Made by a program: the position numbers and the translations under genes. The notes below the pieces were generated by a model. It did no database searches, was not told where the DNA came from, and saw only the letters and a list, made by a program, of their open reading frames with translations. From Caballeronia grimmiae (GTDB taxonomy: Bacteria; Pseudomonadota; Gammaproteobacteria; Burkholderiales; Burkholderiaceae), in assembly GCF_000698555.1 (NCBI RefSeq), contig NZ_JFHE01000008.1:62001-126000 (forward strand): a DNA stretch of 64,000 nt, in the 5' to 3' direction. Shown here in pieces: positions 63,942-64,000 of this stretch (position 1 is the first letter of the stretch; each line of letters opens with the position of its first letter).

Positions 63942-64000
63942 ATGCGTTCCTATCCTCTGTTACCGCGTGTGGCGCTGAGCGCGTTGCCTGCGTTGCCGAC
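63942..64000 (+). CDS. Start of a downstream gene, probably an ABC permease (truncated by window end)
   Basis: An ATG at 63942 with GGAG seven bases before it opens a frame (MRSYPLLPRVALSALPALP) that is still open at the window end. The position after a BMP binding-protein gene suggests an ABC permease; only 19 residues are visible. Confidence 0.55.
   Translation, partial: MRSYPLLPRVALSALPALP

Noticed and set aside
1-64000. CRISPR array, tRNA, rRNA, integron or complete insertion sequence
   Set aside because: No regularly spaced repeats, cloverleaf with a conserved T-loop, rRNA-like sequence or transposase with terminal repeats was recognised by eye.

Overview
The window is high-GC, densely coded DNA that looks like a Burkholderiaceae secondary replicon (Caballeronia/Paraburkholderia/Burkholderia type). 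It holds back-to-back catabolic operons, each with its own LysR, GntR or IclR regulator and a dedicated transporter. I saw no rRNA, tRNA, core housekeeping operon, CRISPR array or intact insertion sequence. The genus is inferred from gene style and protein resemblance, not from a marker gene.

Layout. 0-7.95 kb: sugar-acid/lactone type genes (truncated MFS porter, COG3618-type amidohydrolase, GntP permease), a LysE exporter, and an ACS-type MFS porter with a class II aldolase and LysR regulator. 8.3-12.5 kb: a minus-strand module of a GntR/FCD regulator, a DapA-family lyase, an MR/MLE (cis-3-hydroxyproline dehydratase-like) enolase-superfamily enzyme and a visibly decayed polar-amino-acid ABC ATPase. 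13-15.5 kb: a PAS-GGDEF diguanylate cyclase and a PAP2 membrane phosphatase. 15.8-23.1 kb: crotonase, PotD/PotA-like ABC genes with a single fused double permease, acyl-CoA synthetase and IclR regulator, which suggests uptake and CoA activation of a carboxylate. 23.1-30.1 kb: LysR, FAD amine/amino-acid oxidase, amino-acid ABC transporter whose ATPase carries a frameshift, second FAD oxidase and SDR. 30.5-38.1 kb: two zinc alcohol/formaldehyde dehydrogenase-type genes flank a class II UvrA that lacks the UvrB-binding domain, separated by gene-poor DNA. 38.6-43.8 kb: hybrid histidine kinase and a PAS-GGDEF-EAL protein.

44.3-54.2 kb is the best-defined pathway: a hydroquinone catabolic operon. 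It has an MFS porter, LysR regulator, two-subunit hydroquinone 1,2-dioxygenase (HapC/HapD type; all four reported iron ligands present at the same residue numbers), 4-hydroxymuconic semialdehyde dehydrogenase, maleylacetate reductase, an intradiol hydroxyquinol-type dioxygenase, YciI-like protein, Rieske ferredoxin, WrbA-type quinone reductase and DoxX protein. Two ring-cleavage branches converge on maleylacetate and then 3-oxoadipate. No monooxygenase that would make hydroquinone is in the window. A chemoreceptor follows.

57-64 kb: an SDR without the classical YxxxK pair divergent from a LysR gene, an O-methyltransferase, a broken ketopantoate-reductase-like pseudogene, then allophanate hydrolase (atzF) overlapping a BMP-family transporter gene, behind a possible sigma-54 promoter, which suggests nitrogen scavenging. 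The last gene runs off the window end.
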